A program made the translations under genes and the position numbers. The notes below the pieces were generated by a model, which was not told where the DNA came from, searched no databases, and saw only the letters and a program-made list of their open reading frames with translations. Of a DNA stretch of 5,776 bases, positions 1-5,776 are shown piece after piece. Source of the stretch: Acidobacteriaceae bacterium (GTDB taxonomy: Bacteria > Acidobacteriota > Terriglobia > Terriglobales > Acidobacteriaceae). Each line of letters starts with the position of its first letter. Position 1 is the first letter of the stretch. The DNA lies in the NCBI GenBank assembly GCA_003132825.1, contig PKYX01000498.1:180-5955 (forward strand). Reading direction: 5' to 3'.

Positions 1-614
1 CCCGCCACCACTCCTTTCGCCAAGCCAGCCGTAACCGTCGCGTCGGCCGGAACCGAAGAAGTCCACGTCGCGCTCGAAGTCAGGCTCTTTGTGCTGCCGT
101 CGCTATAGTTGCCCGTGGCCGTGAACTGCTCGGTCGCTCCCGCCGCAATCGAAGCCAGGGCCGGGCTGACGGTGATCGATCGCAGTGCCGCGGGACCAGA
201 ACTGGTTCGACCTCCGACCCCGAACAGAAATATCCTCGCGCTTTGAGGTTGGCCCTGGCCGGCGTGTCTAGCATAGGTGATGGATGCGCTCCCGTTGAAT
301 CTTCCTGCGGTTGCCGGCGTAAAAGTAACGATAAAGCTTGCGCTAGCCCCGGGCGTCAAGGCCAAGGGCAAGGTCGGAGCAGCGAGCCGAAACGCCGTTC
401 CCCTCACGTTTGCACTCTGAATAACCAGGCTTCTGTCGCCGGAATTGGTGAAAACCACAGATCGCGACGGAGTGCCGCCTTGGGCAACGCTGCCGAAGTT
501 GAGGTTGGGGGAGCTCAGGCTTTGGCCAAGAGCCAGGGCTTGGAATAGGACGATGGAAGCGGTTGTAAATAGAAAAAATGCGATCGTGCGCTGCTTGGGG
601 GAGTAGTTTTTCAC
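1..614 (-). CDS. Secreted choice-of-anchor D / bacterial Ig-like (BIG2) protein, 5' part only
   Basis: The reading frame is open from a GTG at 614-612 to the left edge (204 codons seen, C-terminus missing). An in-frame TGA at 635-633 lies just upstream, and no other start codon lies between, so GTG is the only possible start for the full signal peptide. A GGAAAGG ribosome-binding site sits 7 nt before it. Residues 1-30 form a Sec signal peptide (KNYSPKQR basic end, then IAFFLFTTASIVLFQALALG). Residues about 33-133 match a choice-of-anchor D / ASPM-SPD-2-Hydin beta-sandwich (LNFGSVAQGG, VVFTNSGDRSL, LTPGASASFIVTFTP). Residues about 146 onward start a BIG2 domain (ITVSPALASIAAGATEQFTA, NYSDGSTKSL). 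Known members are surface or secreted proteins, often long with repeated Ig-like modules, thought to act in adhesion or as stalks. It is transcribed away from the operon at 1128. The fold call is firm; the function is open. Confidence 0.85.
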   Translation of the reverse strand, partial: MKNYSPKQRTIAFFLFTTASIVLFQALALGQSLSSPNLNFGSVAQGGTPSRSVVFTNSGDRSLVIQSANVRGTAFRLAAPTLPLALTPGASASFIVTFTPATAGRFNGSASITYARHAGQGQPQSARIFLFGVGGRTSSGPAALRSITVSPALASIAAGATEQFTATGNYSDGSTKSLTSSATWTSSVPADATVTAGLAKGVVA

Positions 615-621
615 GGTCGAG

Positions 622-628
622 CCTTTCC
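622..628 (-). promoter_or_regulatory. Ribosome-binding site deciding the GTG start at 614
   Basis: The minus strand reads GGAAAGG, then a 7-nt spacer, then GTG. Together with the in-frame TGA at 635-633 and the absence of any ATG in the first 204 codons, this fixes a non-ATG start for the secreted Ig-like protein. Confidence 0.6.
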
Positions 629-1072
629 AGCGTCAAAGGGCGCTGCACGGAGTAGAATGTGGGACGCTCTCGCCCGAATCTGGCGGCCCTGAGGTCTTTT
701 TTGGGCCATGACCGTTTGGGGGAGTGCATCTGTTCCCACTTTGAGCCCGGTTAGGTTTTCTGGGGAGGTGTCAGAAGTACGTGGAAGCCTCGCTAAAGAG
801 CGTGTCCAGAAGTAACGCGCAGGGCGTCGATACCAGGTGGGGGGGTTGAAACGCGGTCAAAACACAGGCGAAAACCGGGACCAGCCGCCCATTACTACTG
901 GGATAATGACTCTTTGGTGCCATAGACTAATCTCTCCCCTAAAACGTCTCCGTTGGCGGCGCGAAAGATGGCCTAGCGTCCGAGGTACTATTGTCTTCTT
1001 GTCGCCGGGTGCCGGTGCCTCTAAAGTGTCATCAGGGGCGTGAGCTGTATCTCCACTTGCGGCGGCAGAGCG

Positions 1073-1078
1073 TATTAT
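1073..1078 (+). promoter_or_regulatory. Weak -10-like box (TATTAT) ahead of the operon
   Basis: TATTAT matches the sigma-70 -10 consensus in five of six positions and lies about 50 bp before the ATG at 1128, a sensible leader length. No acceptable -35 element lies 16-18 bp upstream (tctcca and its neighbours). A second -10-like box, GATAAT at 902-907, also lacks a -35 partner. Either could be used with an activator or an alternative sigma factor. This is a suggestion only. Confidence 0.2.
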
Positions 1079-1127
1079 TCCTCCCTCGTTTTAGTGATGT
1101 TTTCGCTGTGTCCAGACGACTAACGGA

Positions 1128-2273
1128 ATGATTGGAGTGTGCGTCCTGCTTGTTCGGTCGGGCCTGGTGATCATGATGACGTTCGTGGGATCAAGCTGGT
1201 TATTCGCGCAGAGCCCGCTGCGGCCCCGAGGGCCCGCGCGGCTCGCCGTGTATTACGGGTATCCCAGCCTAGTCAACCAGTCCGCGGGAGCTGTGGAGAA
1301 AGCGGTTCGGGTTTTCAGCGGGTACGACGTTGTGGTGCTCGGCGATGGCATGGAGTTCCCCGATCAGCAACCAGGCCGCTCCCCCGAGGGGGATCCAGGC
1401 GAACATCGGAAGACCGTGCAGATTATCGCCGCCGCGAAGCGCCGCAACCCGCGAACCCACTTTTACGGGTATGTTTGCCTAGGAGACATTCCCGGCTCCG
1501 CGCCAGAAAAGAAACTTCTGAGCGCTCGAGAACTACGCGAGCGGATCCTTCTGTGGAAGCGCATGGGCGTCGCTGGAGTTTTCTTGGATGAAGCCGGCTA
1601 CGACTGGCCAGGAGTGGATCGTGAACGCCAGAATATGGCGGTCCGGTATATCCACGAATTAGGTCTCAGCGCCTTTCCCAATGCATTTTATCCCGAGGAG
1701 TTGTTCAGCCTCGATGATTTGCGCGGCAAGAATCCTCGCCACCTGCCTCCGGCGCTCGATCGACGAGACCTTTTCCTGCTCGAGTCCTTTCAGGTAAAGA
1801 ACGGGGAGTATGAGGACGCGGCCGAGTGGCAGCAGCGTTTGCTTCCGGCTCTCAAGTATCGCCAGCAGTATGGATCCCGCATCTTCGTTACCACGACCTA
1901 CGCGGAAAAAGAATCCTTCCGGCCGGACAAGTTCAATTATGCGTGGTGGAGTGCGTGGTTGTATGACCTCGATGGCTTCAGTTGGGGAGAGCCCAACTTC
2001 GCGGCCGTCAGCGGCATGTTGCCGGATCGCCTGTGCCATTCTGCCGAGCGCCTCTTGAGCGGCGCGATGCTGAAGGACTTGCAGCCTCCCTTGAGCGCGG
2101 GTTCCGACGGCCTTCGGTTCTGGAGGCAGGCGGGCGCTTCTCTGGTGGTTATCGACAGCAGGGATCACTCCGTCCGGCTGGTTTCATCGCCGGCACCGCA
2201 AGAAGCCGGCGAGGCACTCCGCCACGAGTCTCTCCCTCCGGCCGTGACTTTTGACTGCGGAGCAATCCAATGA
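1128..2273 (+). CDS. Exported spherulin-4 / PelA-hydrolase-like glycoside hydrolase (GH135/GH166/GH114-type TIM barrel)
   Basis: This 381-aa protein probably hydrolyses an aminosugar-containing exopolysaccharide outside the cytoplasm. Residues 1-27 look like a signal peptide (VCVLLV, then LVIMMTFVGSSWLFA, cut before Q28), although R10 interrupts the hydrophobic part. Residues 38-300 read as a (beta/alpha)8 barrel of the spherulin-4 type: LAVYYGYPS (39-47), YDVVVLGDGMEF (66-77), HFYGYVCLGD (111-120), GVAGVFLDEAGYD (147-159), AFPNAF (182-187) and LFLLESF (215-221). By analogy with fungal Sph3 (GH135) and PelA (GH166), the acidic pair D154-E155 and E219 are the expected catalytic or binding residues, and all are present. 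A 60-residue tail (about 322-381) could be a small beta domain. There is no PelA-type deacetylase domain. ATG 1128 is the first in-frame start after the TGA at 1095-1097; its Shine-Dalgarno is poor (GGA directly abutting the ATG), so GTG codons at 1137 or 1167 are alternatives. It is the first gene of the operon and overlaps gene B by 4 bp. The fold is fairly sure; the substrate is inferred. Confidence 0.8.
   Translation: MIGVCVLLVRSGLVIMMTFVGSSWLFAQSPLRPRGPARLAVYYGYPSLVNQSAGAVEKAVRVFSGYDVVVLGDGMEFPDQQPGRSPEGDPGEHRKTVQIIAAAKRRNPRTHFYGYVCLGDIPGSAPEKKLLSARELRERILLWKRMGVAGVFLDEAGYDWPGVDRERQNMAVRYIHELGLSAFPNAFYPEELFSLDDLRGKNPRHLPPALDRRDLFLLESFQVKNGEYEDAAEWQQRLLPALKYRQQYGSRIFVTTTYAEKESFRPDKFNYAWWSAWLYDLDGFSWGEPNFAAVSGMLPDRLCHSAERLLSGAMLKDLQPPLSAGSDGLRFWRQAGASLVVIDSRDHSVRLVSSPAPQEAGEALRHESLPPAVTFDCGAIQ
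2259..2262 (+). promoter_or_regulatory. Ribosome-binding site for the flippase gene inside the hydrolase gene
   Basis: GGAG lies 7 nt before the ATG at 2270, within the last codons of the hydrolase gene. With the ATGA stop/start overlap at 2270-2273, this indicates translational coupling and fixes the start of the exporter. Confidence 0.6.
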
Positions 2274-3802
2274 AGGGAAGTCCAGAAGAGTTACTCGACA
2301 AGGTTCGGGGAGTGTCTCCCCAAATCGCCGACGCTCGCGAAGTCGCAGCCCTGATTGAATCCCTCGGCTACAACGACCGATCGGTTGGACGCTGGGGCTT
2401 TTCCGACGTTTTTTCCCTGGCAGAACACATCTTTTTGCGTTTCCCCCCGCACTCAGTTCCGGAACAATTCGCCGCCAGCCACCGCTCGTGGCGGGTTCTG
2501 CTCTTGGAAGCAAAGCTGTCGCTGCGCAAGTTTTCGCTAAGTTTCGCCTACTCGATTCCATGGATGGCTCTGCTAGTTTTGGAATATTTGCGTCCCAACG
2601 CCCTGCAGGTTTCGCCCGAATTTGGCGGGGCATTGAGTCTCTCTCTGATTGCCAGCCTAATTACCACCGGCGGATTCATCCAGATGATCTCCCGCAGCGG
2701 TAATTTTTACTTTGGGATGAAAGAGCCGTACTTGGCTCGCCGCTGGTGCGAGATGTTGCTGAAGCTGGGATTGGTGAGCAGTGTCGTTTGTATGTTCCTC
2801 GGAATCGTCTTAGGGGTTTATTTTCGCGCGTTTTCCGGCGGCTATCTGATGCTCGCGGCCGGTAATTATGTGAGTCTGAGCCTTCTGTGGATGCTGTGCG
2901 CGGTGATGTCGGTCCAGGGAATCGCCTGGGGCATACCCCTGATTTTTGCGGCCAGCGCCACCACGGTCGCAGCGATAAACCTGCTGGCCCATCCCGGAAC
3001 GATCGTTCTATTGATGCTGTGTCCAGTCGTCGCCGTGTTGTGTGCGACGGCATGTGTCTGGGCAGCCTTCCGTGACCTGGAGAAAAAGAACCCGGACGCA
3101 AAAGGCAGCGCGCGGCCGCGATCGAGCGTCGCGTTCATTTCGCTGGCGCCGTTTTACCTTTATGGAACCGTGTATTTCGGCTTTCTCTTTGCCGACAGAC
3201 TCACGGCCGGGACCGCCATTCCATGGGTTTCCGGACTGAGTTTCGGAATCGACTCAGCCTACAAGAGGGGAATGGACCTGGTGCTGCTGGCATTTCTGAT
3301 TACTGCGGCCCTAGTCGAGGTGCTGAGCGATGCCTATTTGCGCTACTGGCGCCGCTTGGCCGCCGAACTGCCACAAACCAGCAGCGCTCAACTGGTCGAC
3401 AAACTCCGCAAACGTCACACGAAGAATGTGCTGGCCATCTTCCTGGTCTTTGGAGTGATTGCGCTGGCTGCCTGGTTCGCCTTTTGCCACTTGCCTGGCC
3501 AGGTGACTTCAGCCAAACTATTGGAAACCGCCGCACTCGGCGGACTCGGTTACCTTTTGTTGAGCATCGCGCTGTTCGAAAATGTCATTCTAGCGAGCGT
3601 CAACGCAACGTCCCTGGCTCTGCGGGCGGTGGCGTTGGGATTGGGGGTCAACCTTTTGGTGGGATACGGACTGAGTCACTTACTGGGTGTGCAGTACGCA
3701 GCTGCCGGATTGCTGGCGGGATCAGGCGTGGTTTTCTGGCGATGTAACCAGGCAGTTCGGCAAGTCTTGCGTCATCCCGATTACTACTTTTCGATTTCCT
3801 AA
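2270..3802 (+). CDS. 12-TM MOP-superfamily (PelG/Wzx-like) polysaccharide exporter with N-terminal cytosolic module
   Basis: This 510-aa inner-membrane protein probably moves a polysaccharide or lipid-linked precursor across the membrane. Twelve hydrophobic segments are visible, at about 87-107, 119-139, 165-185, 190-212, 214-237, 243-266, 285-307, 335-352, 386-404, 418-438, 445-466 and 471-490, in the six-plus-six pattern of MOP flippases. The region 297-360 resembles PelG in order: aromatic TM7, a DRL element (309-311, compare DKL in PelG), the IDSAYKRGMDLVLLAFLIT stretch, then an acidic SDAYLRYW (353-360) like the ETDFVDYY of PelG. The first about 85 residues are soluble and helical (REVAALIESLGYND, GFSDVFSLAEHIF at 43-55), longer than in PelG (about 456 aa overall). 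Its start overlaps the hydrolase stop (ATGA) and gene C follows after 5 nt, so all three are probably co-translated. A plain Wzx or MATE-like transporter is the alternative. The topology is confident; the PelG relation is moderate, from remembered motifs rather than an alignment. Confidence 0.7.
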   Translation: MKGSPEELLDKVRGVSPQIADAREVAALIESLGYNDRSVGRWGFSDVFSLAEHIFLRFPPHSVPEQFAASHRSWRVLLLEAKLSLRKFSLSFAYSIPWMALLVLEYLRPNALQVSPEFGGALSLSLIASLITTGGFIQMISRSGNFYFGMKEPYLARRWCEMLLKLGLVSSVVCMFLGIVLGVYFRAFSGGYLMLAAGNYVSLSLLWMLCAVMSVQGIAWGIPLIFAASATTVAAINLLAHPGTIVLLMLCPVVAVLCATACVWAAFRDLEKKNPDAKGSARPRSSVAFISLAPFYLYGTVYFGFLFADRLTAGTAIPWVSGLSFGIDSAYKRGMDLVLLAFLITAALVEVLSDAYLRYWRRLAAELPQTSSAQLVDKLRKRHTKNVLAIFLVFGVIALAAWFAFCHLPGQVTSAKLLETAALGGLGYLLLSIALFENVILASVNATSLALRAVALGLGVNLLVGYGLSHLLGVQYAAAGLLAGSGVVFWRCNQAVRQVLRHPDYYFSIS

Positions 3803-3807
3803 GCCGT

Positions 3808-5583
3808 ATGATTTTCGATTCGCTCAAAGCTACATGGATACTCGTCAGCTTTGCGCTGGCATTTCTGTGGTATCCGACTCGCATTTTCACGCCCCGACAG
3901 GTTCGCCCCCTGGCCCTTAGAATCGGCGGTAATGGCGCGCGCATGGCACTTGCCGCAGCCATTGTGGTTGTCCTGCTGACGACCCTGAAGGCTCTGACCG
4001 CGATCACCCTCATATTCTTGTTTGTCCTCGGGCTGATGGTCGCCTGGCTGCGAAGCCATGGCTGGGCGTTTCGGAAGGCCATGCAGGGAGCGCAAGGAAC
4101 CGTCCTTCATCTATTGCGAAGCGTCGAAGCTCAGTCCTTCGGCTCACGCCTGTTGTCCATTCGCTCCCGTTCGAGCGCCTCTCCATCGCCCTGGAGACAG
4201 CACCCGCGCCGATGGGCACAATTCCTGGAACGCAGGGAACTGCCGGTTGCGTGCTTCATCGTAGTCCTGTTAATGACCTGTGCTCTGCGTTCGAGCGTGG
4301 CGTTGCGGGAACTTCGCTTCGATCAGCCAGAACAGTACGGTTCTCTGCTGCATGCTCGGGAAGCGCTGCTCAACTTAAACCCGGGAGGCCGTCCGTTTGT
4401 GTTTCCCGCGTTGATTGCAACCACCTCGTTGATCAGCGGCGTTGATCCCATGCAGGTGACCCGATTCCTGGCTCCGATCATAGGAATATTCTTCGTCGTG
4501 GCCGCGGGATTGCTGGTTCGAACCTGCACCCGTTCCGCAGCGGCCGGTCTAGCCACCATGTATTGTCTGGGAGCCTCCGCTTTTCCGCCTGTGCGACACG
4601 ACCCCGTCGTAGCGACTTCGGTGGCGCAAAAGCTTTATGGCATCTTTTGGGCCAGCTCCCCGGCCGCCACCCGGGCCAGCACAGAGTTGGAACTGGGACT
4701 CGGATTCCTGCTGCTGGGCCTTGCTCTTTTGGCGGACTTGTACCGGAACTCGGGGACCGATTCCCTCCTGGATCTGGCGTGCTGCGTGCTTTTGGTTGGG
4801 ATCATCTCGCCGTTTTTGCTGTTGATCCTGGTGATCGCAGGCACGGCTCTGCTGTTTCGGCCGGCGCTAACGCTCCCCGCTCTGTTTTTTTCTTGCTATG
4901 GCTTGGCCGCATACTCCACCTTGACCATCGGAGATGCCTTCACGAATCAGGCCTTTAACATCTTGCCGCTTGCGGCCGCCCTCGGGGTCGGAGGTTTGAT
5001 CGGCCTCATTGCAGCCCTACTGCGTCATGGGACCGGAGCAAACGCGGAAGCGGTTCTCCTGATTGCATGTCTTGTGGTCGCCGTGGTTTGGCTGCCGCCG
5101 AGTCAGCCTTTCGAACAACCGCTGGAATATGAGTCCGCCGCCCGCAAAACCGAAGAAATCGCCTTTGAGTTTCCCCGACAGAAGTGGCTGGTTGCCGCAC
5201 CGGTGGAACAACTCTCGGAAACTTTCGGGTATGGCGGATATGAAGACTTGGCGGGGTTTGTCGACAAGTATCGAGACCAAGTCTCCGCTCCCGAGTTCCG
5301 ATTCCGGGACGCGCCGCAAGACTTGTTTATCTATGTGGAGAAGACGCCGTTTCAGATTTTTTCCCAGGAGCCCGCTTCCGTCTCCTTCGGCGTGCTGATG
5401 GACTCTACCTACCGCAGTTATCGCTCTCCCGCCGGCCGGGCGAGCCTGGAGTCAGCCGCTTTGCAAATGTGCGAGAGCTATCGGGAACACCATTCCGATG
5501 CTGATGTGTATTTTGAGGACGACAACTTGCGGATCTACCACATTCATCGGCAAACCCCGTTGAGCGCCGAAGACAAGAACTGA
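3808..5583 (+). CDS. Large polytopic membrane protein with C-terminal extracytoplasmic domain, possibly GT-C-like; family not recognised
   Basis: This 591-aa protein is not one I can name. Hydrophobic segments lie at about 9-23, 46-60, 62-81, 145-161, 197-213, 220-238, 243-260, 295-311, 321-350 (one or two), 353-371, 383-404 and 412-429. A basic, Ser/Arg-rich cytosolic stretch lies between TM3 and TM4 (82-143). The loop after TM4 (162-196: LRELRFDQPEQYGSLLHARE) sits where GT-C glycosyltransferases carry their acidic motif. It has E168, D172 and E175 but no classic DxD or DE pair, and is followed by a Pro-rich re-entry (FVFPALI) and SGVDP. Residues about 432-591 form a soluble, probably periplasmic domain with many aromatic and acidic residues (WLVAAPVEQL, FGYGGYEDLAGFVDKY, LFIYVEKTPFQIF, LRIYHIHR). 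The start is 5 nt after the exporter stop, with no clear Shine-Dalgarno, so it probably relies on coupling. Candidate roles are glycosyl transfer to a lipid carrier, polymerisation, or a scaffold for export. Coding is certain; the function is inferred. Confidence 0.75.
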   Translation: MIFDSLKATWILVSFALAFLWYPTRIFTPRQVRPLALRIGGNGARMALAAAIVVVLLTTLKALTAITLIFLFVLGLMVAWLRSHGWAFRKAMQGAQGTVLHLLRSVEAQSFGSRLLSIRSRSSASPSPWRQHPRRWAQFLERRELPVACFIVVLLMTCALRSSVALRELRFDQPEQYGSLLHAREALLNLNPGGRPFVFPALIATTSLISGVDPMQVTRFLAPIIGIFFVVAAGLLVRTCTRSAAAGLATMYCLGASAFPPVRHDPVVATSVAQKLYGIFWASSPAATRASTELELGLGFLLLGLALLADLYRNSGTDSLLDLACCVLLVGIISPFLLLILVIAGTALLFRPALTLPALFFSCYGLAAYSTLTIGDAFTNQAFNILPLAAALGVGGLIGLIAALLRHGTGANAEAVLLIACLVVAVVWLPPSQPFEQPLEYESAARKTEEIAFEFPRQKWLVAAPVEQLSETFGYGGYEDLAGFVDKYRDQVSAPEFRFRDAPQDLFIYVEKTPFQIFSQEPASVSFGVLMDSTYRSYRSPAGRASLESAALQMCESYREHHSDADVYFEDDNLRIYHIHRQTPLSAEDKN

Positions 5584-5618
5584 AGACAAGAACTGAAGAA
5601 AAGACAAGAAGACAAGAA
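5569..5618 (+). repeat. Short direct-repeat cluster spanning the stop codon of gene C
   Basis: GAAGACAAGAACT occurs twice in perfect tandem (5569-5581 and 5582-5594), followed by a decayed purine-rich continuation. Its core decamer AAGACAAGAA is found four times (5570-5579, 5583-5592, 5601-5610, 5609-5618). The TGA stop of gene C (5581-5583) straddles the junction between copies one and two, and the first copy encodes the last four residues, EDKN. The pattern looks like replication slippage. The strand is almost free of T. Confidence 0.85.
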
Positions 5619-5639
5619 AAAGAATCCGGGCGTCGCAAC

Positions 5640-5654
5640 GGAAAACGGTTTTCC
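5640..5654. repeat. Small inverted repeat GGAAAA-CGG-TTTTCC
   Basis: A 6-bp stem with a 3-nt loop lies 57 nt after the stop of gene C. It is too AT-rich and too tight for a strong intrinsic terminator, and no U-run follows on either strand. It could be a weak part of the 3' end or a protein-binding palindrome. Confidence 0.4.
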
Positions 5655-5656
5655 CT

Positions 5657-5676
5657 TCGGCTGCGCCCAGCGCCGA
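5657..5676 (+). terminator. GC-rich hairpin downstream of the operon, possible Rho-assisted 3' end
   Basis: TCGGC and GCCGA at the ends, and GCTG/CAGC inside, can form a hairpin of five to seven base pairs around a CGCC loop. It is the first GC-rich structure after gene C and is followed by unstructured sequence rather than U residues, so if it ends transcription it does so without the classic tail. The operon may instead read through to a gene beyond the window. Confidence 0.3.
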
Positions 5677-5699
5677 CTGGCCTACCCGACAGCCCGTCA

Positions 5700-5716
5700 G
5701 GGTTGGGTGGGTGGGG
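5700..5716 (+). other. Canonical G-quadruplex motif
   Basis: Four G-tracts follow one another with loops TT, T and T (GGG at 5700-5702, 5705-5707, 5709-5711; GGGG at 5713-5716). A further GG and GGGG follow at 5718-5719 and 5722-5725. Such short loops are the ones known to favour very stable parallel quadruplexes. It lies about 115 nt after the operon on the plus strand, so it would be present both in the DNA and in any read-through RNA. Confidence 0.75.
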
Positions 5717-5776
5717 TGGTCGGGGACAAAGTCGCGGGATTGGTGGTGACGTAAGGCACGATGGGCAAATGGCTGA

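Larger units (their letters stand above)
615..1127. other. Divergent intergenic region, about 510 bp, no convincing gene
   Basis: This gap separates the minus-strand Ig-like protein from the plus-strand operon and must contain the 5' ends of both transcripts. The short open frames in it (for example plus 837-1043) start without a ribosome-binding site and give low-complexity, Arg-rich translations with no recognisable domain. I looked for c-di-GMP, cobalamin and other riboswitch cores and for a sigma-54 GG-N10-GC element and found none that hold up. Small palindromic pieces exist (cgct-aaag-agcg at 790-801), but with only 4-bp stems. At this length it could hide a small RNA or a long structured leader that cannot be recognised by eye. 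Confidence 0.6.
5584..5776. other. Intergenic tail after the operon, with an unresolved coding end at the right edge
   Basis: After the repeats, hairpins and G-quadruplex motif the last about 75 bases are ambiguous. On the minus strand a frame enters from the right edge and stops at TGA 5699-5697; its final residues read VPYVTTNPATLSPTTPPTQP, which looks like a plausible flexible protein tail and would make a convergent gene. On the plus strand an ATG at 5761 follows TAAGG by only four bases and could open the next operon gene (MGKWL). Neither can be proved from so few codons. Confidence 0.35.

Noticed and set aside
243..548. 101-codon open frame on the plus strand
   Set aside because: It is antisense to the Ig-like coding region, has no ribosome-binding site and no recognisable domain.
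343..729. 128-codon open frame on the minus strand starting at ATG 729
   Set aside because: It overlaps the signal peptide and first domain of the Ig-like protein in another frame. Its translation is Arg/Pro-rich without domains, while the GTG-started frame has a signal peptide and two recognised modules.
837..1043. 68-codon plus-strand frame in the intergenic region
   Set aside because: GTG start inside a G-run without a usable Shine-Dalgarno spacing, a basic low-information translation and no known motif.
802..1115. Nine-base word gtgtccaga repeated in the intergenic region (near 802 and 1107)
   Set aside because: Two copies 300 bp apart without flanking similarity are compatible with chance.
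1380..1393. Perfect inverted repeat TCCCCC-GA-GGGGGA inside the hydrolase gene
   Set aside because: A 2-nt loop cannot fold as a normal hairpin, and the sequence simply encodes a loop of the protein (SPEGDP). No regulatory role can be supported.
1659..2168. 169-codon antisense frame within the hydrolase gene
   Set aside because: It mirrors the codon pattern of a well-supported gene in GC-rich DNA; the sense frame carries the family motifs.
3223..3747. 174-codon frame inside the exporter gene
   Set aside because: The shifted frame gives an Arg/Gly-rich peptide without membrane segments, whereas the exporter frame gives clear TM helices throughout.

Overview
The window is a stretch of moderately GC-rich (roughly 58-60 % by eye) bacterial chromosome. 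It most resembles an Acidobacteriota (Terriglobia-type) genome. That guess rests on one clue: the partial protein at the left edge combines a choice-of-anchor-D/ASPM-SPD-2-Hydin-like module with a bacterial Ig-like (BIG2) module, an architecture common in that group. No rRNA, tRNA, CRISPR array, transposase or phage gene is visible.

Layout. (1) 1-614, minus strand: the 5' part of a secreted Ig-like/choice-of-anchor protein, starting with GTG and running off the left edge. (2) 615-1127: a divergent intergenic region of about 510 bp with no convincing gene. It must hold control signals for both directions, but no strong promoter can be picked out. (3) 1128-5583, plus strand: a tightly packed three-gene operon. 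Gene A (1128-2273) is an exported spherulin-4/PelA-like TIM-barrel glycoside hydrolase. Gene B (2270-3802) overlaps it by an ATGA and is a 12-TM MOP/PelG-like polysaccharide exporter with an extra cytosolic N-terminal domain. Gene C (3808-5583) begins 5 nt after B and is an approximately 11-12-TM protein with a C-terminal extracytoplasmic domain, possibly GT-C-like and otherwise unrecognised. (4) 5584-5776: a purine-rich short-repeat cluster that includes the stop codon of gene C, two small inverted repeats, a textbook G-quadruplex motif and a short ambiguous coding end.

Taken together, B would move a lipid-linked or nascent polysaccharide across the inner membrane, C would modify, polymerise or assist it at the membrane, and A would trim it outside the cytoplasm. 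This resembles the logic of Pel and galactosaminogalactan loci, where a hydrolase of this fold is encoded beside the synthesis and export machinery. No cytosolic glycosyltransferase (PelF type), PelD, PelE or deacetylase lies in the window, so assignment to a Pel-like system is inference. The operon may be an undescribed exopolysaccharide cassette, and it may continue beyond the right edge.
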